This document shows, piece after piece, positions 23,940 through 33,382 of a stretch of DNA of 39,866 nucleotides. The stretch is from JBHGAV01 sp041946685 (lineage in GTDB: Bacteria; Acidobacteriota; Terriglobia; Bryobacterales; Bryobacteraceae), in the NCBI GenBank assembly GCA_041946685.1, contig JBHGAV010000039.1, positions 1-39,866 of the forward strand, read 5' to 3'. Each line of letters starts with the position of its first letter. Within the stretch, counting starts at the first letter, position 1. A program made the position numbers and the translations under genes. The notes under the pieces were generated by a model that saw only the letters and a list, made by a program, of their open reading frames with translations, was not told the DNA's origin and did no database searches.

Positions 23940-26900
23940 ATGCCAAGGGGCAAATCACTTGCGCAGGTAGTATACGGACTCGTCATCGGGCTGGCGTTTC
24001 TGGCCGCGCCCCTGAGGAGTCAAACGTTCTACGGTTCGATCGTGGGCAATGTGAACGACGCGTCCGGCGCCACGATGGCAGGTGTAACCGTCACACTGAC
24101 GAACAACGGAACCGGCGATCGCCGCACGGTCACCACCGGATCCGACGGCAGCTACCGCCTGGTGAATCTTGTGCCAGGCAACTACAAGGTAGATATCGAG
24201 CAGGCCGGTTTCAAACGCTATACTCGCGACAAGATCGAGGTCAATGTTGACGCCGCCGTTCGTGTGGACGTCCGCATGGAGTTGGGCGAGGTCACGCAGT
24301 CAGTCGAAGTGCTCGGGACTGCGCCGCTGCTGCAGACCGAGAGCGGCTCGCTGAGTCAGATCGTCGCGGCCCGCTCCGTGGAGGAGTTGCCCCTGAACGG
24401 GCGTAACGTCCTGAACCTGGTGCAACTTGTGCCCGGAGTAGTACCGCAGGGCAGCAGCGAGGGGAGCCTGACCGGCAAGAACGTCTTCGCTGGTGGCAAC
24501 TACCAGATCGGGGGTGGGACGGCGAACCAGAGCGCGTCCTATTATGACGGCGTCCCCGTGAACGACCCCTACGGGAACATCGTGGCCCTGATCCCGAGCC
24601 AGGACGCGGTGTCCGAATTCCGCGTGCAGACTAATGCCAACAGCGCCGAGTACGGCCGCTATACGGGTGGCGTGGTCAACCTGGCGTCCAAGTCCGGCAC
24701 CAACGAATTCCACGGCAGCGCTTACGAGTTCTTGCGCAACCGGGCGTTGAACGCGGGGACGTTCTTTGCCAACAAGACGGGAGCCGGCAAGCCCGGATTC
24801 ACCCAGAACCAGTTCGGCGTCAGCATTGGGGGTCCCGTCATCAAGGACAAGATCTTCTTCTTCGGGGGCTACGAGGGGTACCGGCAGCGGCAGGCCGTGT
24901 TGTTCCTGAACACGGTGCCCACAGAGCTGATGACGGCGGGTGACTTCTCCGACTATCGGAACGCTTCCGGCGCCCTGATTCCGATCTATGACCCGTTGAC
25001 CCAGTGCGGGGCGTACGGCAATCCGGCTTGTGGGACAGCTACGGATCAGCGGTCGGTGTTCCCGGGCAACAAGATTCCAGTCAACCGGTTCAACCCGGTG
25101 ATGAAGAAGTTCGTAGATTTCCCAATTTACGCAAAGCCCACCTTCGGCGGCGACGCCTACACACACAACTTCAATTTCTCGAAGAACGCCACGGTCGGCG
25201 GCGACAACGACCAGGGCAACTTCCGCGGTGACTTCAATATCAGCGACAAGCAGCGTCTGCTGATGCGCTACACCCGCTGGAAGTCGGTCAATCTGCCGGT
25301 GGACGTCTACGGCAACGGGCAGCGCGCGGGCGACCCGTACTCCCCGGAAGCCTTCATCACGGACCACGCGGTGGTGGCGGACACATACTCGTTGAGTCCC
25401 ACCAGCATCCTGGACGTCCGGCTGGGCTTCATGCGGTGGTTCTACTCCCGCATCCCCGGGAACCTGGGCATCAGCGCGTCGAAGACGTTCGGCCTGCCCA
25501 CGTACTTCGACAATATCCCCACCCTCAACGGCGTCACCCCGGGGACCACGATCCCCGGCATTGGTGCTTCAGGCTACAACACCATCGCCACGGGGCTGCT
25601 GTTCGCAGCCGATAACACTTATGTGATCACGCCCAGCCTGATCAAGATCATGGGGCGCCACACCTGGAAGTTCGGCGCCGAATTGCGCAGGGCGGATGTC
25701 AACTACTACCAAAACAACAGCCCTTCTGGTTCATTCTCCTTCAGCAACATCTTCACTTCGCGCAACGCGTTGAACTCGGGCGCAACGGGCAACAGCTTCG
25801 CCTCACTGCTGCTCGGGTACGCCTCGGCCGGGAGCGTGCAGACCTCGCCGTTCACGGCCGGAAGCTCACGCTACCAGGCCTACTACGCCAACGACACCTG
25901 GAACGCGACCAGCAAGCTGACCCTGAACCTCGGTGTGCGATGGGATATTCCCGGAGTGTACACCGAGCGGTTTGACCGGCTGGCCACTTGGAACGGCTCT
26001 CTACCGAACCCTCTGTTGTCGGGGATCACCATCGACGGCAAGCCCGTGCTCGGCAGGTTCGTGCTGGTCAACACTCCGGAGCAGCCGGAGCGAGGGCTGA
26101 GACCGGAGAAGTTCAACCTGTTTGCACCCCGGGTGGGCATCGCCTACCGGTTGTCCGGGAGCACGGTGGTCCGGGCCGGCGCCGGCCTCTACTACATTCC
26201 GTCGACTCTGAGCCATGCGGAATCGCCTTACGGAAACCCGGCCAACTACCTGCTGCACGAAATGGTCAACTCGATCGACAGCATGGTGACGCCAGCGGAC
26301 ACCATGTCCAATCCCATTCCGGCCGGCCTGTTCCCCGCGCCGGGGCGCGACCCAAGCTATCAAAGCGCGCTGCTCGGAGGCACGGGCCGGACGATCACGC
26401 GGGACATCGACTGGGGCTATTCCGAGCAATGGAATTTCACGTTGCAGCACCAGCTTCCCGGCAATATCGCCGTCGAGGCTGCCTACGCGGCTTTGCGGGG
26501 GATCCATCTTCCGTTCTACGATTACCAGCGGAATCAGCTCGACCCCAAGTATTTCTCGATGGGGGCAGCCTTGAAGACGCAAGTGCCGAATCCGTTCTAT
26601 GGCTTGGTGAAGACTGGAACGCTCAAAGCGGCCACGGTTCAGCGCGGGCAACTGCTTCTGCCTTACCCGCAGCTTCAGACGGCTCGCGACATTACCTATA
26701 TCGGCGTCAGCGACTATCACGCGTTGCAGGTGAAGGCGGAAAAGCGGTTCGAATCCGGCGGCACCTTGCTGGCGTCCTATACGTTCTCCAAGATGACCGG
26801 CAACGTGGAATCGATCACTACGTGGTTGGATAGCAGCCTTGGAGGAACTGCGGTCATCCAGGACGCCTACAACCTGGCGGCCGAAAGCGCTCTCTCCAGC

Positions 26901-27470
26901 TATGATTCGCGCCAGCGGCTGACAGTCAGCTACGTCGTGGACCTTCCCATCGGCCGAGGGAAGAGACTCCTGCCGGATGTCAAAGGCGTAGCCGGCAAAC
27001 TGATCTCTGGCTGGGGCGTGAACGGCCTGAGCACCTTCCAGATGGGCTTTCCGCTGCTACTCACGGCCAGCCCCAACAATACCGGGTTCAACACGGGACT
27101 GCGGCCGAACGTCGTGCCCGGCTGCCAGAAATCGATCAGCGGCTCTGCGCAATCCCGGCTAATGAAGTGGTTCAACACGTCATGCTTCACAGTTCCGAGC
27201 ATCTACACGATGGGCGATGAGAGCCGCACCGACCCCGAGTTGCGCGGGCACGGGATCAACAACTTCAACTTCGCTCTGTTCAAGCGCACGTCGATCACCG
27301 AGCGGTTCAACCTGGAATACCGGGCGGAGTTCTTCAATTTGTTCAATCGGGTGCAGTTCGGCAGGCCGAACCAGGTTGCCAGCACGGCGGCCAACAACAC
27401 CTTCGGTCAAGTCACCACGCAGATCAACGATCCGCGTCTGATTCAGATGGCGCTGCGACTCAGATTCTGA
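23940..27470 (+). CDS. Oar-like TonB-dependent receptor with carboxypeptidase-regulatory-like domain (receptor 2)
   Basis: This is a large outer-membrane TonB-dependent receptor, 1176 residues. A signal peptide (VVYGLVIGLAFLAAPLRSQ) precedes a CarboxypepD_reg-like domain (GSIVGNVNDASGATMAGVTV) at about residues 30-115. The plug (SVEELPLNGRNVLNLVQLVP; SGTNEFHGSAYEFLRNRALN) and barrel follow, ending with FNLEYRAEFFNLFNRVQFGR and a C-terminal LRLRF. The ELPLNGRN motif is characteristic of the acidobacterial Oar-like group. The ATG at 23940 follows GAGAGGAG. A strong intrinsic terminator lies 26 bases after the stop. The preceding DUF1080-cytochrome gene is 182 bases upstream on the same strand and may belong to the same uptake system. 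Confidence 0.94.
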   Translation: MPRGKSLAQVVYGLVIGLAFLAAPLRSQTFYGSIVGNVNDASGATMAGVTVTLTNNGTGDRRTVTTGSDGSYRLVNLVPGNYKVDIEQAGFKRYTRDKIEVNVDAAVRVDVRMELGEVTQSVEVLGTAPLLQTESGSLSQIVAARSVEELPLNGRNVLNLVQLVPGVVPQGSSEGSLTGKNVFAGGNYQIGGGTANQSASYYDGVPVNDPYGNIVALIPSQDAVSEFRVQTNANSAEYGRYTGGVVNLASKSGTNEFHGSAYEFLRNRALNAGTFFANKTGAGKPGFTQNQFGVSIGGPVIKDKIFFFGGYEGYRQRQAVLFLNTVPTELMTAGDFSDYRNASGALIPIYDPLTQCGAYGNPACGTATDQRSVFPGNKIPVNRFNPVMKKFVDFPIYAKPTFGGDAYTHNFNFSKNATVGGDNDQGNFRGDFNISDKQRLLMRYTRWKSVNLPVDVYGNGQRAGDPYSPEAFITDHAVVADTYSLSPTSILDVRLGFMRWFYSRIPGNLGISASKTFGLPTYFDNIPTLNGVTPGTTIPGIGASGYNTIATGLLFAADNTYVITPSLIKIMGRHTWKFGAELRRADVNYYQNNSPSGSFSFSNIFTSRNALNSGATGNSFASLLLGYASAGSVQTSPFTAGSSRYQAYYANDTWNATSKLTLNLGVRWDIPGVYTERFDRLATWNGSLPNPLLSGITIDGKPVLGRFVLVNTPEQPERGLRPEKFNLFAPRVGIAYRLSGSTVVRAGAGLYYIPSTLSHAESPYGNPANYLLHEMVNSIDSMVTPADTMSNPIPAGLFPAPGRDPSYQSALLGGTGRTITRDIDWGYSEQWNFTLQHQLPGNIAVEAAYAALRGIHLPFYDYQRNQLDPKYFSMGAALKTQVPNPFYGLVKTGTLKAATVQRGQLLLPYPQLQTARDITYIGVSDYHALQVKAEKRFESGGTLLASYTFSKMTGNVESITTWLDSSLGGTAVIQDAYNLAAESALSSYDSRQRLTVSYVVDLPIGRGKRLLPDVKGVAGKLISGWGVNGLSTFQMGFPLLLTASPNNTGFNTGLRPNVVPGCQKSISGSAQSRLMKWFNTSCFTVPSIYTMGDESRTDPELRGHGINNFNFALFKRTSITERFNLEYRAEFFNLFNRVQFGRPNQVASTAANNTFGQVTTQINDPRLIQMALRLRF

Positions 27471-27495
27471 GCCGCCTTTTCTCGTAGTTCCACTG

Positions 27496-27531
27496 GGGCG
27501 CCGCGCGCTGTCCAACGCGCGGCGCCCTTTT
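27496..27531 (+). terminator. Rho-independent terminator of receptor 2
   Basis: A perfect 12-bp G+C stem, GGGCGCCGCGCG (27496-27507) with CGCGCGGCGCCC (27516-27527), has an 8-base loop and is followed directly by TTTT (27528-27531). It sits 26 bases after the receptor stop, as expected for transcript end. Confidence 0.9.
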
Positions 27532-27649
27532 CACTCTGCTCGGGTGTTATTCGAGCCTGCCACGAATTAGGACATTGAAGCACGATACAGCCCCAGGAGG
27601 AACGATGCTGCGGATCTCATGCGCACTCATGTGCCGGCCTGCTGCCCGG

Positions 27650-28205
27650 AGCGTTGGACCGGCCCCGCCAAGTACAAGCGCGCGATCGCGGAGGCCGGAA
27701 ACACCCTGGCTCGCGCGCTCAAGCCGCACGGCGGCCTGCTGCTCTATCGCGCCTTCGCCTAGGACAACTACCTGGACTGGAATGATCTGAAGGCCGACCG
27801 CGCCCGTGCTGCCTATGACGACTTTCATCCGCTCGACGGCAGGTTCGACGACAACGTGGTGATCCAGATCAAGAACGGGCTGATCGATTTCTGAGTGAGG
27901 GAGCCTGCCTCGCGCTGTTCAGCGGTCTGGAGAAGACCAATCAAGCCATCGAACTCCAGATTTTCCAGGAGTACAACGGCCAGGGCCGGCACCTGGTCAA
28001 CGAGGTCCCCTGTTGGAAGGACAACCTGGATTTCGAAATGCGCGTCGATGGCCGGCGCAGCCTGGTCCGGGATATCGTCACCGGGAAGGTGTTCGACCGC
28101 CCGATCAGCAGCTTTGTCGGCGTGACGACGATGCCGATGACCAACGCTTGGGAGCGGAGCTTGTTCTCGCAAGCCAATCTCTACGGCGTCGGACGGCGGG
28201 CGTGG
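27650..28205 (+). pseudogene. GH67 alpha-glucuronidase remnant (C-terminal part)
   Basis: About 185 codons of an alpha-glucuronidase of glycoside hydrolase family 67, which removes glucuronic acid side chains from xylan fragments. The reading is RWTGPAKYKRAIAEAGNTLA-RALKPHGG, an in-frame TAG at 27760-27762, then DRARAAYDDFHPLDGRFDD and VVIQIKNGLIDF. A TGA follows at 27892-27894. A single-base deletion near 27912 shifts the frame. The text then continues as GLEKTNQAIELQIFQEYNGQ and ANLYGVGRRAWEP. The family is normally about 700 residues, so the N-terminal two-thirds and the end are gone. The 3' side joins a VCBS fragment at about 28206. Family assignment is from recognised conserved sequence; the exact 5' limit is uncertain. 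Confidence 0.8.
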
Positions 28206-28546
28206 GAGCCTTGCCATGCGTCAAGGAGAATGGCCTTGCCGCCGCGCACGGCTCCACCTTTGCCGACATTGACGGCGAATGCATCGCGAGCTTCATCCTC
28301 GGCAAGCCGGTCTGGTCACACCTGGACGACTGTCCCGACCCCGGCCCCTGCGAGCCGGCCGTCTTCTACTGGTGCAGAGCCGTCCGTAGTCCGAAGGCGC
28401 CCGGCGGAGCGGAGTTCGTGCCGGAGTTGGTCCACAACCGTTCGGGCGCGGATCCCAATGTGCTTGCTATGGATCTCAACTTCGCTCTTGTTCGTGACGG
28501 CGCCGACTTCGGATATTGCCGTCCACGAGTGCGCCAGGGGCACGAT
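28206..28546 (+). pseudogene. Degenerate partial copy of the VCBS region of the DUF1080-cytochrome gene
   Basis: The sequence matches positions about 23170-23465 of the intact fusion gene in DNA and protein. HGSTFADIDGECIASFILGK and KAPGGAEFVPELVHNRSGAD correspond to HGSTFADVDGDGIADFVLGK and KAPGGAEFLPELIHNHSGAG. Homology is lost after GACGGCGCCG and AGGGGCACGAT, following a small insertion. There is no start, no cytochrome tail and no DUF1080 part. The conserved DxDGDG calcium-type loop has become DIDGEC. It is a remnant of a paralogue that probably once accompanied the GH67 gene. Confidence 0.8.
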
Positions 28547-28826
28547 GCCGTGGCATTCCCTTGCGCTTGTGTGCCTGCTTGCCGATGGAGACAGACACAG
28601 CCGGCCCCTTGCTTGTCGGGCCACAGAACGATGGCGCGCGGTCGAGGCAATCCGCTGGAGCGTTTATCGGAGGCGCGGCGGGAGGTCGCGGTACTTGGGT
28701 GGATGCCTTTTGCTAATTCGATCATTTGATCTAATGTCGCTCGGTGCGTCTGCTAGACTGGATAGACAAGTTCTACTCCAATCTCGCAGGCGGGCTTGCT
28801 TTCTTGACTGTCGAATCGGAGGCATC
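28547..28826. other. Non-coding stretch upstream of the PD40/TPR gene
   Basis: I see no supported gene here. The reading frame of the downstream gene stays open through this stretch but carries no recognisable domain. A perfect inverted repeat GATCA-TT-TGATC (28720-28731) lies in a locally A+T-richer patch about 95 bases before the GTG at 28827 and may belong to its control region. Confidence 0.4.
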
Positions 28827-31703
28827 GTGAAGCGGCCGGGCGCTTGGTTGCTCGCTCTGGGCGCCGTTGTGCTGTTGGCGCTCTCAGCGGCACAACCGCC
28901 ACAACCGATCGCCATCGACTACCCCGAAGATGGGTCGATCTTCCCGCCCGAGTTTCCTCCTCCCACATTTCAATGGCGCGACACCTCAGAGGGGGCGGAT
29001 CGCTGGCGGATCGAAGTCCGTTTCGGTGACAATTCCGCCGCGATTCTCGCGGAATCGCAGGGGGAGCGACTCCGCATCGGGGAGATCGATCCGCGCGCTG
29101 TCGCCGACACCAATGAGCTGCCAAAGCTCTCCCCGGAGCAGGCGGCAGCCCGGACCTGGACACCCGGCGAGGGGACCTGGGCCGAGATCAAGCGCCACTC
29201 GGTGACTAGTCCGGCGACCGTGACCGTTTCCGGCTTTCGCAGCGGAGATCCGAATCAGGTCATCTCACGAGGTTCGGTTCGGATTCAGACCTCGACGGAT
29301 CCGGTCGGCGCCCCGATCTTCTACCGCGACGTTCCGTTGATGCCCTCCGAACTGGAGAAGGGCGTCATCAAGCCGCTGGCCGCCGCCGCCGTCCCTCTGA
29401 TCGCATGGCGCTTGCGCAATGTCGGCCAGACACAGAGTCGGCTCCTGATGACCGGGCTGCACACCTGCGCCAACTGCCACTCCTTCTCCAGGGACGGCAA
29501 GACCCTGGGTATGGACATGGACGGCCCGCAGAACGACAAGGGGCTGTATGCTCTGGCCTCCATTCGCCCGCAGATGTCCATCGGCAACCAGGACATGATC
29601 GCCTGGAGTTCGTTCCGGGGCAAGCTGACCGGCGACCTGAGAATCGGGTTCATGTCCCAGGTGTCGCCCGATGGGGCGTATGTGGTCACCACCATCAAGG
29701 GGCCGCAGCCGGAGCAGAGTCCGCGCACCGCCGCCGCCAGCAACTACTACGTCGCCAACTTCAAGGACTACCGTTTCCTTCAGGTCTTCTATCCGACATA
29801 CGGAATCCTGGCCTGGTACAGCCGTGAGACGGGCGTGCTGCAGCCGCTCCCGGGCGCCGACGACCCCCGCTACGTGCACACCAACGCCGTCTGGAGCCCG
29901 GACGGAAAGTACCTGGTCTTCGCCCGGGCCGAAGCCAAGGCACCCTACCCGGCGGGCGTGAAGATGGCCGAGTACGCCAACGATCCCAATGAGACCCAGA
30001 TTCGCTACGACCTTTACCGCATCCCCTTCAATGGAGGGAAAGGGGGGAAGGCCGAGCCGATCCAGGGCGCTTCCGCCAATGGCAGAAGCAACTCCTTCCC
30101 GAAAGTCTCTCCCGACGGCCGATGGATCGTATTTGTCCAGGCCCGCAACGGGTTGTTGATGCGACCGGACGGCCAACTCTACATCATTCCTTCGGGCGGC
30201 GGCGAAGCGCGCCGCATGCGCGCCAACACGCCGCTGATGAACTCCTGGCACAGCTTCTCGCCCAACGGGCGCTGGATGGTGTTCTCCTCCAAGAGCCGGT
30301 CGCCCTATACGCAGATGTTTCTGACGCACCTGGACGAGCAGGGCAATTCCAGTCCGGCGGTCCTCATCGAGAACTCCACGGCGTCGAACCGGGCCGTCAA
30401 CATCCCCGAGTTTGTGAACATCCCCCCGGACGGCCTGATGAAGATCGATACGCCGGCGGTCGAGTACTACACCATATTCGATTCGGCGATTGAACTGGCC
30501 AGGAAGGGCCAGTATGAGGCCGCTGTCGCCGAATGGAAACGGGCCCTTGCTCTCACCTCCGACGATGCCCGGGCATACATGAACCTCGGCTTTGCGCTCA
30601 GCCGCACGGGAAGAAATCCGGAGGCGATCGCCGAATACCAGAAGGCTCTCAAGCTGAACCCGGACTACGCGGAGGCCCACAACAATTACGGGATTGCCTT
30701 GGCCGATGCGGGCAGGTTGAACGAGGCCATCGCTCAGTACCGGGAGGCCCTTAGGATCAATCCCGGTTTTGCCGAGGCCCGCAACGGCCTTGGACTCGCG
30801 CTGCTCGCGGCGGGAAAGGCGACCGAGGCGGTCGCCGAGTACCGGAAGGCCTTGGAAATCAGGCCGGATTACCCCGAAGTGCACAACAACCTGGGCATTG
30901 CACTGGCCGGGTCCGGGAACCTGGACGAGGCCATCACACACTACCGTAAGGCCCTCGAACGAAATCCGGACTACCCCGAGGCCCACAACAACCTGGGGCT
31001 CGCGCTGGCGCGTTCGGGCAAGCTCAGCGAGGCAATCCCTCACTTCGAGAAGTTCGCGGCCGCCCATCCCGACTCCGCCGATGTGCAGGAAAACCTGGCG
31101 CTCGCGCTGGCGGGAACCGGTAACCTGCCGGGTGCGATCTCGCATTTCCAGAAAGTCGTGGAACTCAGGCCCGGCTCGGCCGAAGCTCGCAGCAACCTCG
31201 GCCTCGCGCTGGCTGAGGCGGGAAAGCCTGCCGAGGCCATCGTGAACTTCCAGAAGGCTGTGGCGCTTGATCCCAAGTTCGCCGAGGCCCGCTACCATCT
31301 TGGAAACACGCTCTACTTCTCCCAGGGCAGAGTTCGGGAGGCTCTGGCCGAATGGCGCGAAGTGTTGCGCCTGGAGCCGAACCAGGTGCAGGTGCTGGAT
31401 CTCGTGGCGCGCGTGCTGGCCGCCGACCCCGGCGTCGGAGTCAGAAACGGCGCCGAGGCCGTCGCACTCGCCGAGCGGGCTGTCAAGCTGACCGGCGGGA
31501 AAGAGCCGGCCGTTCTGGATACCCTGGGCGCCGCCTACGCTGAAGCGGGCCGCTTCCCCGAGGCGGTCAGAGCGGTGCGCGCGGCGATGGCCATTGCCGT
31601 CCAGTTGAAGCAGCAGCCGCTGGCGGAAGCCCTGAAGAGCCGCATCGCGCTCTACGAGGCCCGGACACCCCTGCGCGGGCGTCTCTCGCCCCCGGCGCAC
31701 TAG
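28827..31703 (+). CDS. Exported monoheme PD40 beta-propeller / TPR protein
   Basis: The protein has 958 residues from the GTG at 28827, chosen because GGAGG lies four bases upstream and a signal peptide begins there (GAWLLALGAVVLLALSAAQ). Residues about 30-150 look like a beta-sandwich (IAIDYPEDGSIFPPEFPPPT). One heme motif, CANCH, is at residues 214-218, followed by SFSRDGKTLGMD. Residues about 260-540 carry PD40/TolB-like propeller motifs (QVSPDGAYVVTT, AVWSPDGKYLVFAR, KVSPDGRWIVFVQ, SFSPNGRWMVFSSKSR). From about 546 to the end are some 11 TPR units of 34 residues. They are also visible as about 102-base near-repeats in the DNA between 30570 and 31330. It forms an operon with the CRTAC1 gene 7 bases downstream. 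The role is probably an envelope sensor or scaffold; the substrate is unknown. A longer in-frame start at 28038 is rejected because it would include pseudogene sequence. Confidence 0.88.
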   Translation: MKRPGAWLLALGAVVLLALSAAQPPQPIAIDYPEDGSIFPPEFPPPTFQWRDTSEGADRWRIEVRFGDNSAAILAESQGERLRIGEIDPRAVADTNELPKLSPEQAAARTWTPGEGTWAEIKRHSVTSPATVTVSGFRSGDPNQVISRGSVRIQTSTDPVGAPIFYRDVPLMPSELEKGVIKPLAAAAVPLIAWRLRNVGQTQSRLLMTGLHTCANCHSFSRDGKTLGMDMDGPQNDKGLYALASIRPQMSIGNQDMIAWSSFRGKLTGDLRIGFMSQVSPDGAYVVTTIKGPQPEQSPRTAAASNYYVANFKDYRFLQVFYPTYGILAWYSRETGVLQPLPGADDPRYVHTNAVWSPDGKYLVFARAEAKAPYPAGVKMAEYANDPNETQIRYDLYRIPFNGGKGGKAEPIQGASANGRSNSFPKVSPDGRWIVFVQARNGLLMRPDGQLYIIPSGGGEARRMRANTPLMNSWHSFSPNGRWMVFSSKSRSPYTQMFLTHLDEQGNSSPAVLIENSTASNRAVNIPEFVNIPPDGLMKIDTPAVEYYTIFDSAIELARKGQYEAAVAEWKRALALTSDDARAYMNLGFALSRTGRNPEAIAEYQKALKLNPDYAEAHNNYGIALADAGRLNEAIAQYREALRINPGFAEARNGLGLALLAAGKATEAVAEYRKALEIRPDYPEVHNNLGIALAGSGNLDEAITHYRKALERNPDYPEAHNNLGLALARSGKLSEAIPHFEKFAAAHPDSADVQENLALALAGTGNLPGAISHFQKVVELRPGSAEARSNLGLALAEAGKPAEAIVNFQKAVALDPKFAEARYHLGNTLYFSQGRVREALAEWREVLRLEPNQVQVLDLVARVLAADPGVGVRNGAEAVALAERAVKLTGGKEPAVLDTLGAAYAEAGRFPEAVRAVRAAMAIAVQLKQQPLAEALKSRIALYEARTPLRGRLSPPAH

Positions 31704-31710
31704 GCTATTC

Positions 31711-33375
31711 ATGAGGGCCGTGACCAAGACCGCCGTGCCAGCCCTCCTCGGGGCCGCCCTGTTGGCCGCTGTCGGCCAGAGCGTGACAGCCCCGATTCAC
31801 TTCGCTCACCGGCCCATCGACTTCCGGCTCGATAGCTGCGAGACGGACCGTCGCTACGCTCCGGAGACGATGGCCGGCGGTGTGGCCGTCTTCGACTTCA
31901 ACAATGATGGCCACCTGGACATCTTCTTCGCCAACGGGGCCGACATCCGGACCCTGAAGAAGACTTCGCCGAAGTACCACAACCGGCTGTTTCAGAACGA
32001 CGGCAAAGGCAGTTTCAAAGACGTTACCGAGCGGGCAGGCATGGCCGGCGATGGCTACGACGTGGGTGTGGCCGTGGGCGACTACGATAACGACGGCTTC
32101 GCGGACGTTTTCGTCGGCGGGGTGCACGCCAATCGCCTGTACCACAACAACGGGGACGGCACCTTCACCGATGTCACTGCGAAAGCGGGACTCGCCCAGC
32201 CGGACCCCCAGTACGGACCCCTGTGGTCGGTTGGAGGCGCGTGGCTGGATGTGAATGGGGACGGGCGTCTGGATCTGTTCGTGGTGAACTATCTGGCCTG
32301 GGACCCTAAGACCGAACCGGCCTGCGAGGCAGGACCGGGGCGGCTGGACTACTGCCATCCCAAGTTCTACAAGCCCACTCCCAACCAACTGTTCCTGAAC
32401 AACGGCGACGGCACCTTCAGAGACATTTCGGCCGATTCCGGCGTCCGGGCCCACCCCGGAAAAGGAATGGGCCTGGGAGTCGCGGACTTCGACCTGGACG
32501 GCCGGATGGACGTTTTCGTGTCCAACGACAAGGTCGTTAACTTCCTGTTTCGCGCTACGGGCCCTGGCAGGTTTGAAGAGATCGCCTTCCGCGCCGGGGT
32601 GGCGCTCGCCGAGGACGGCAATTTCATCTCGGGGATGGGAGTGGACGCCCGCGACTTGGACAACGATGGCTATCCGGACATCGCTTTTGTCGCCCTCGAT
32701 CACGAGACCTTTCCGATGTTCCGCAACCTGGGAAAAGGCTTGTTCGCCGACATCACGGGCGCCAGCGGCATGACCGCGCTGAGCATGCCCATGGCGGGCT
32801 ACTCCCCGAATCTGGCCGATTTCGACAACGATGGCTGGAAGGACTTGTTTGTGTCGAGGGGGCATGTCCAGTCGCTCGGCTACGCCACGCAGATCAATGT
32901 CGAGCAGCCAAACACCGTATTCCGCAATCGGGGGAACGCAAGATTCGAAGCGCTCACCGAGCAGGCCGGCTTCACCGCTGCGCGTCCTTCCCGCCATCGC
33001 GGCGCGGCTGTCGGAGACTTCAACGGTGACGGCCGGCTGGACATCGTGGTGAGCGCCCTCAGCGCCCCAGCCGAGATCTGGATGAATGACAGCCCCGGCG
33101 CGAATCACTGGCTTGAGTTCCGGCTGGAGGGCACGATCAGCAACCGGGACGCGATCGGAGCGCGGATCAAGCTCGTGGCTGGGGGCAAGGCCCAGTATCA
33201 CGAGGTGTCCTTCGCTTCAGGGTACGCCTCCAGCAGCGCCGGACCGGTTCACTTTGGTCTCGGTTCGGCGGATTCCGCCTCGCTGGTGGAGATCCGTTGG
33301 CCTTCCGGCATCGTGCAGGAATTGAGAGACGTAGTCGCGGACCGCGTGGTCAGAATCAAAGAACCGAACCGTTGA
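31711..33375 (+). CDS. CRTAC1 family secreted protein (VCBS/FG-GAP repeats + ASPIC/UnbV)
   Basis: The protein has 554 residues. After an N-terminal hydrophobic segment (AVPALLGAALLAAVGQSVTA), repeated FG-GAP/VCBS blades with Ca-binding-like loops follow (FDFNNDGHLDIFFANG, GDYDNDGFADVFVGG, LDVNGDGRLDLFVVN, ADFDLDGRMDVFVSND, GDFNGDGRLDIVVSA). From about residue 463 an ASPIC/UnbV domain completes the protein (HWLEFRLEGTISNRDAIGAR, FASGYASSSAGPVHFGLGS). Such proteins are extracellular or surface beta-propellers, common in Acidobacteria and Planctomycetes; their biochemical role is not settled. The start at ATG 31711 is seven bases after the stop of the PD40/TPR gene, so the two are co-expressed. 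It ends convergently, 7 bases from the regulator-like gene. Confidence 0.92.
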   Translation: MRAVTKTAVPALLGAALLAAVGQSVTAPIHFAHRPIDFRLDSCETDRRYAPETMAGGVAVFDFNNDGHLDIFFANGADIRTLKKTSPKYHNRLFQNDGKGSFKDVTERAGMAGDGYDVGVAVGDYDNDGFADVFVGGVHANRLYHNNGDGTFTDVTAKAGLAQPDPQYGPLWSVGGAWLDVNGDGRLDLFVVNYLAWDPKTEPACEAGPGRLDYCHPKFYKPTPNQLFLNNGDGTFRDISADSGVRAHPGKGMGLGVADFDLDGRMDVFVSNDKVVNFLFRATGPGRFEEIAFRAGVALAEDGNFISGMGVDARDLDNDGYPDIAFVALDHETFPMFRNLGKGLFADITGASGMTALSMPMAGYSPNLADFDNDGWKDLFVSRGHVQSLGYATQINVEQPNTVFRNRGNARFEALTEQAGFTAARPSRHRGAAVGDFNGDGRLDIVVSALSAPAEIWMNDSPGANHWLEFRLEGTISNRDAIGARIKLVAGGKAQYHEVSFASGYASSSAGPVHFGLGSADSASLVEIRWPSGIVQELRDVVADRVVRIKEPNR

Positions 33376-33382
33376 CCTCTCC

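Noticed and set aside
30570..31330. Regular near-repeats of about 102 bases as a CRISPR-like or satellite array
   Set aside because: They are in frame, code for 34-residue TPR units and vary at third positions, as expected for a repeat protein. No conserved repeat with unique spacers was seen.
29265..31727. An 820-codon open frame on the minus strand
   Set aside because: It is antisense to the PD40/TPR gene. Its apparent repeats mirror the TPR repeats and no domain is recognisable.
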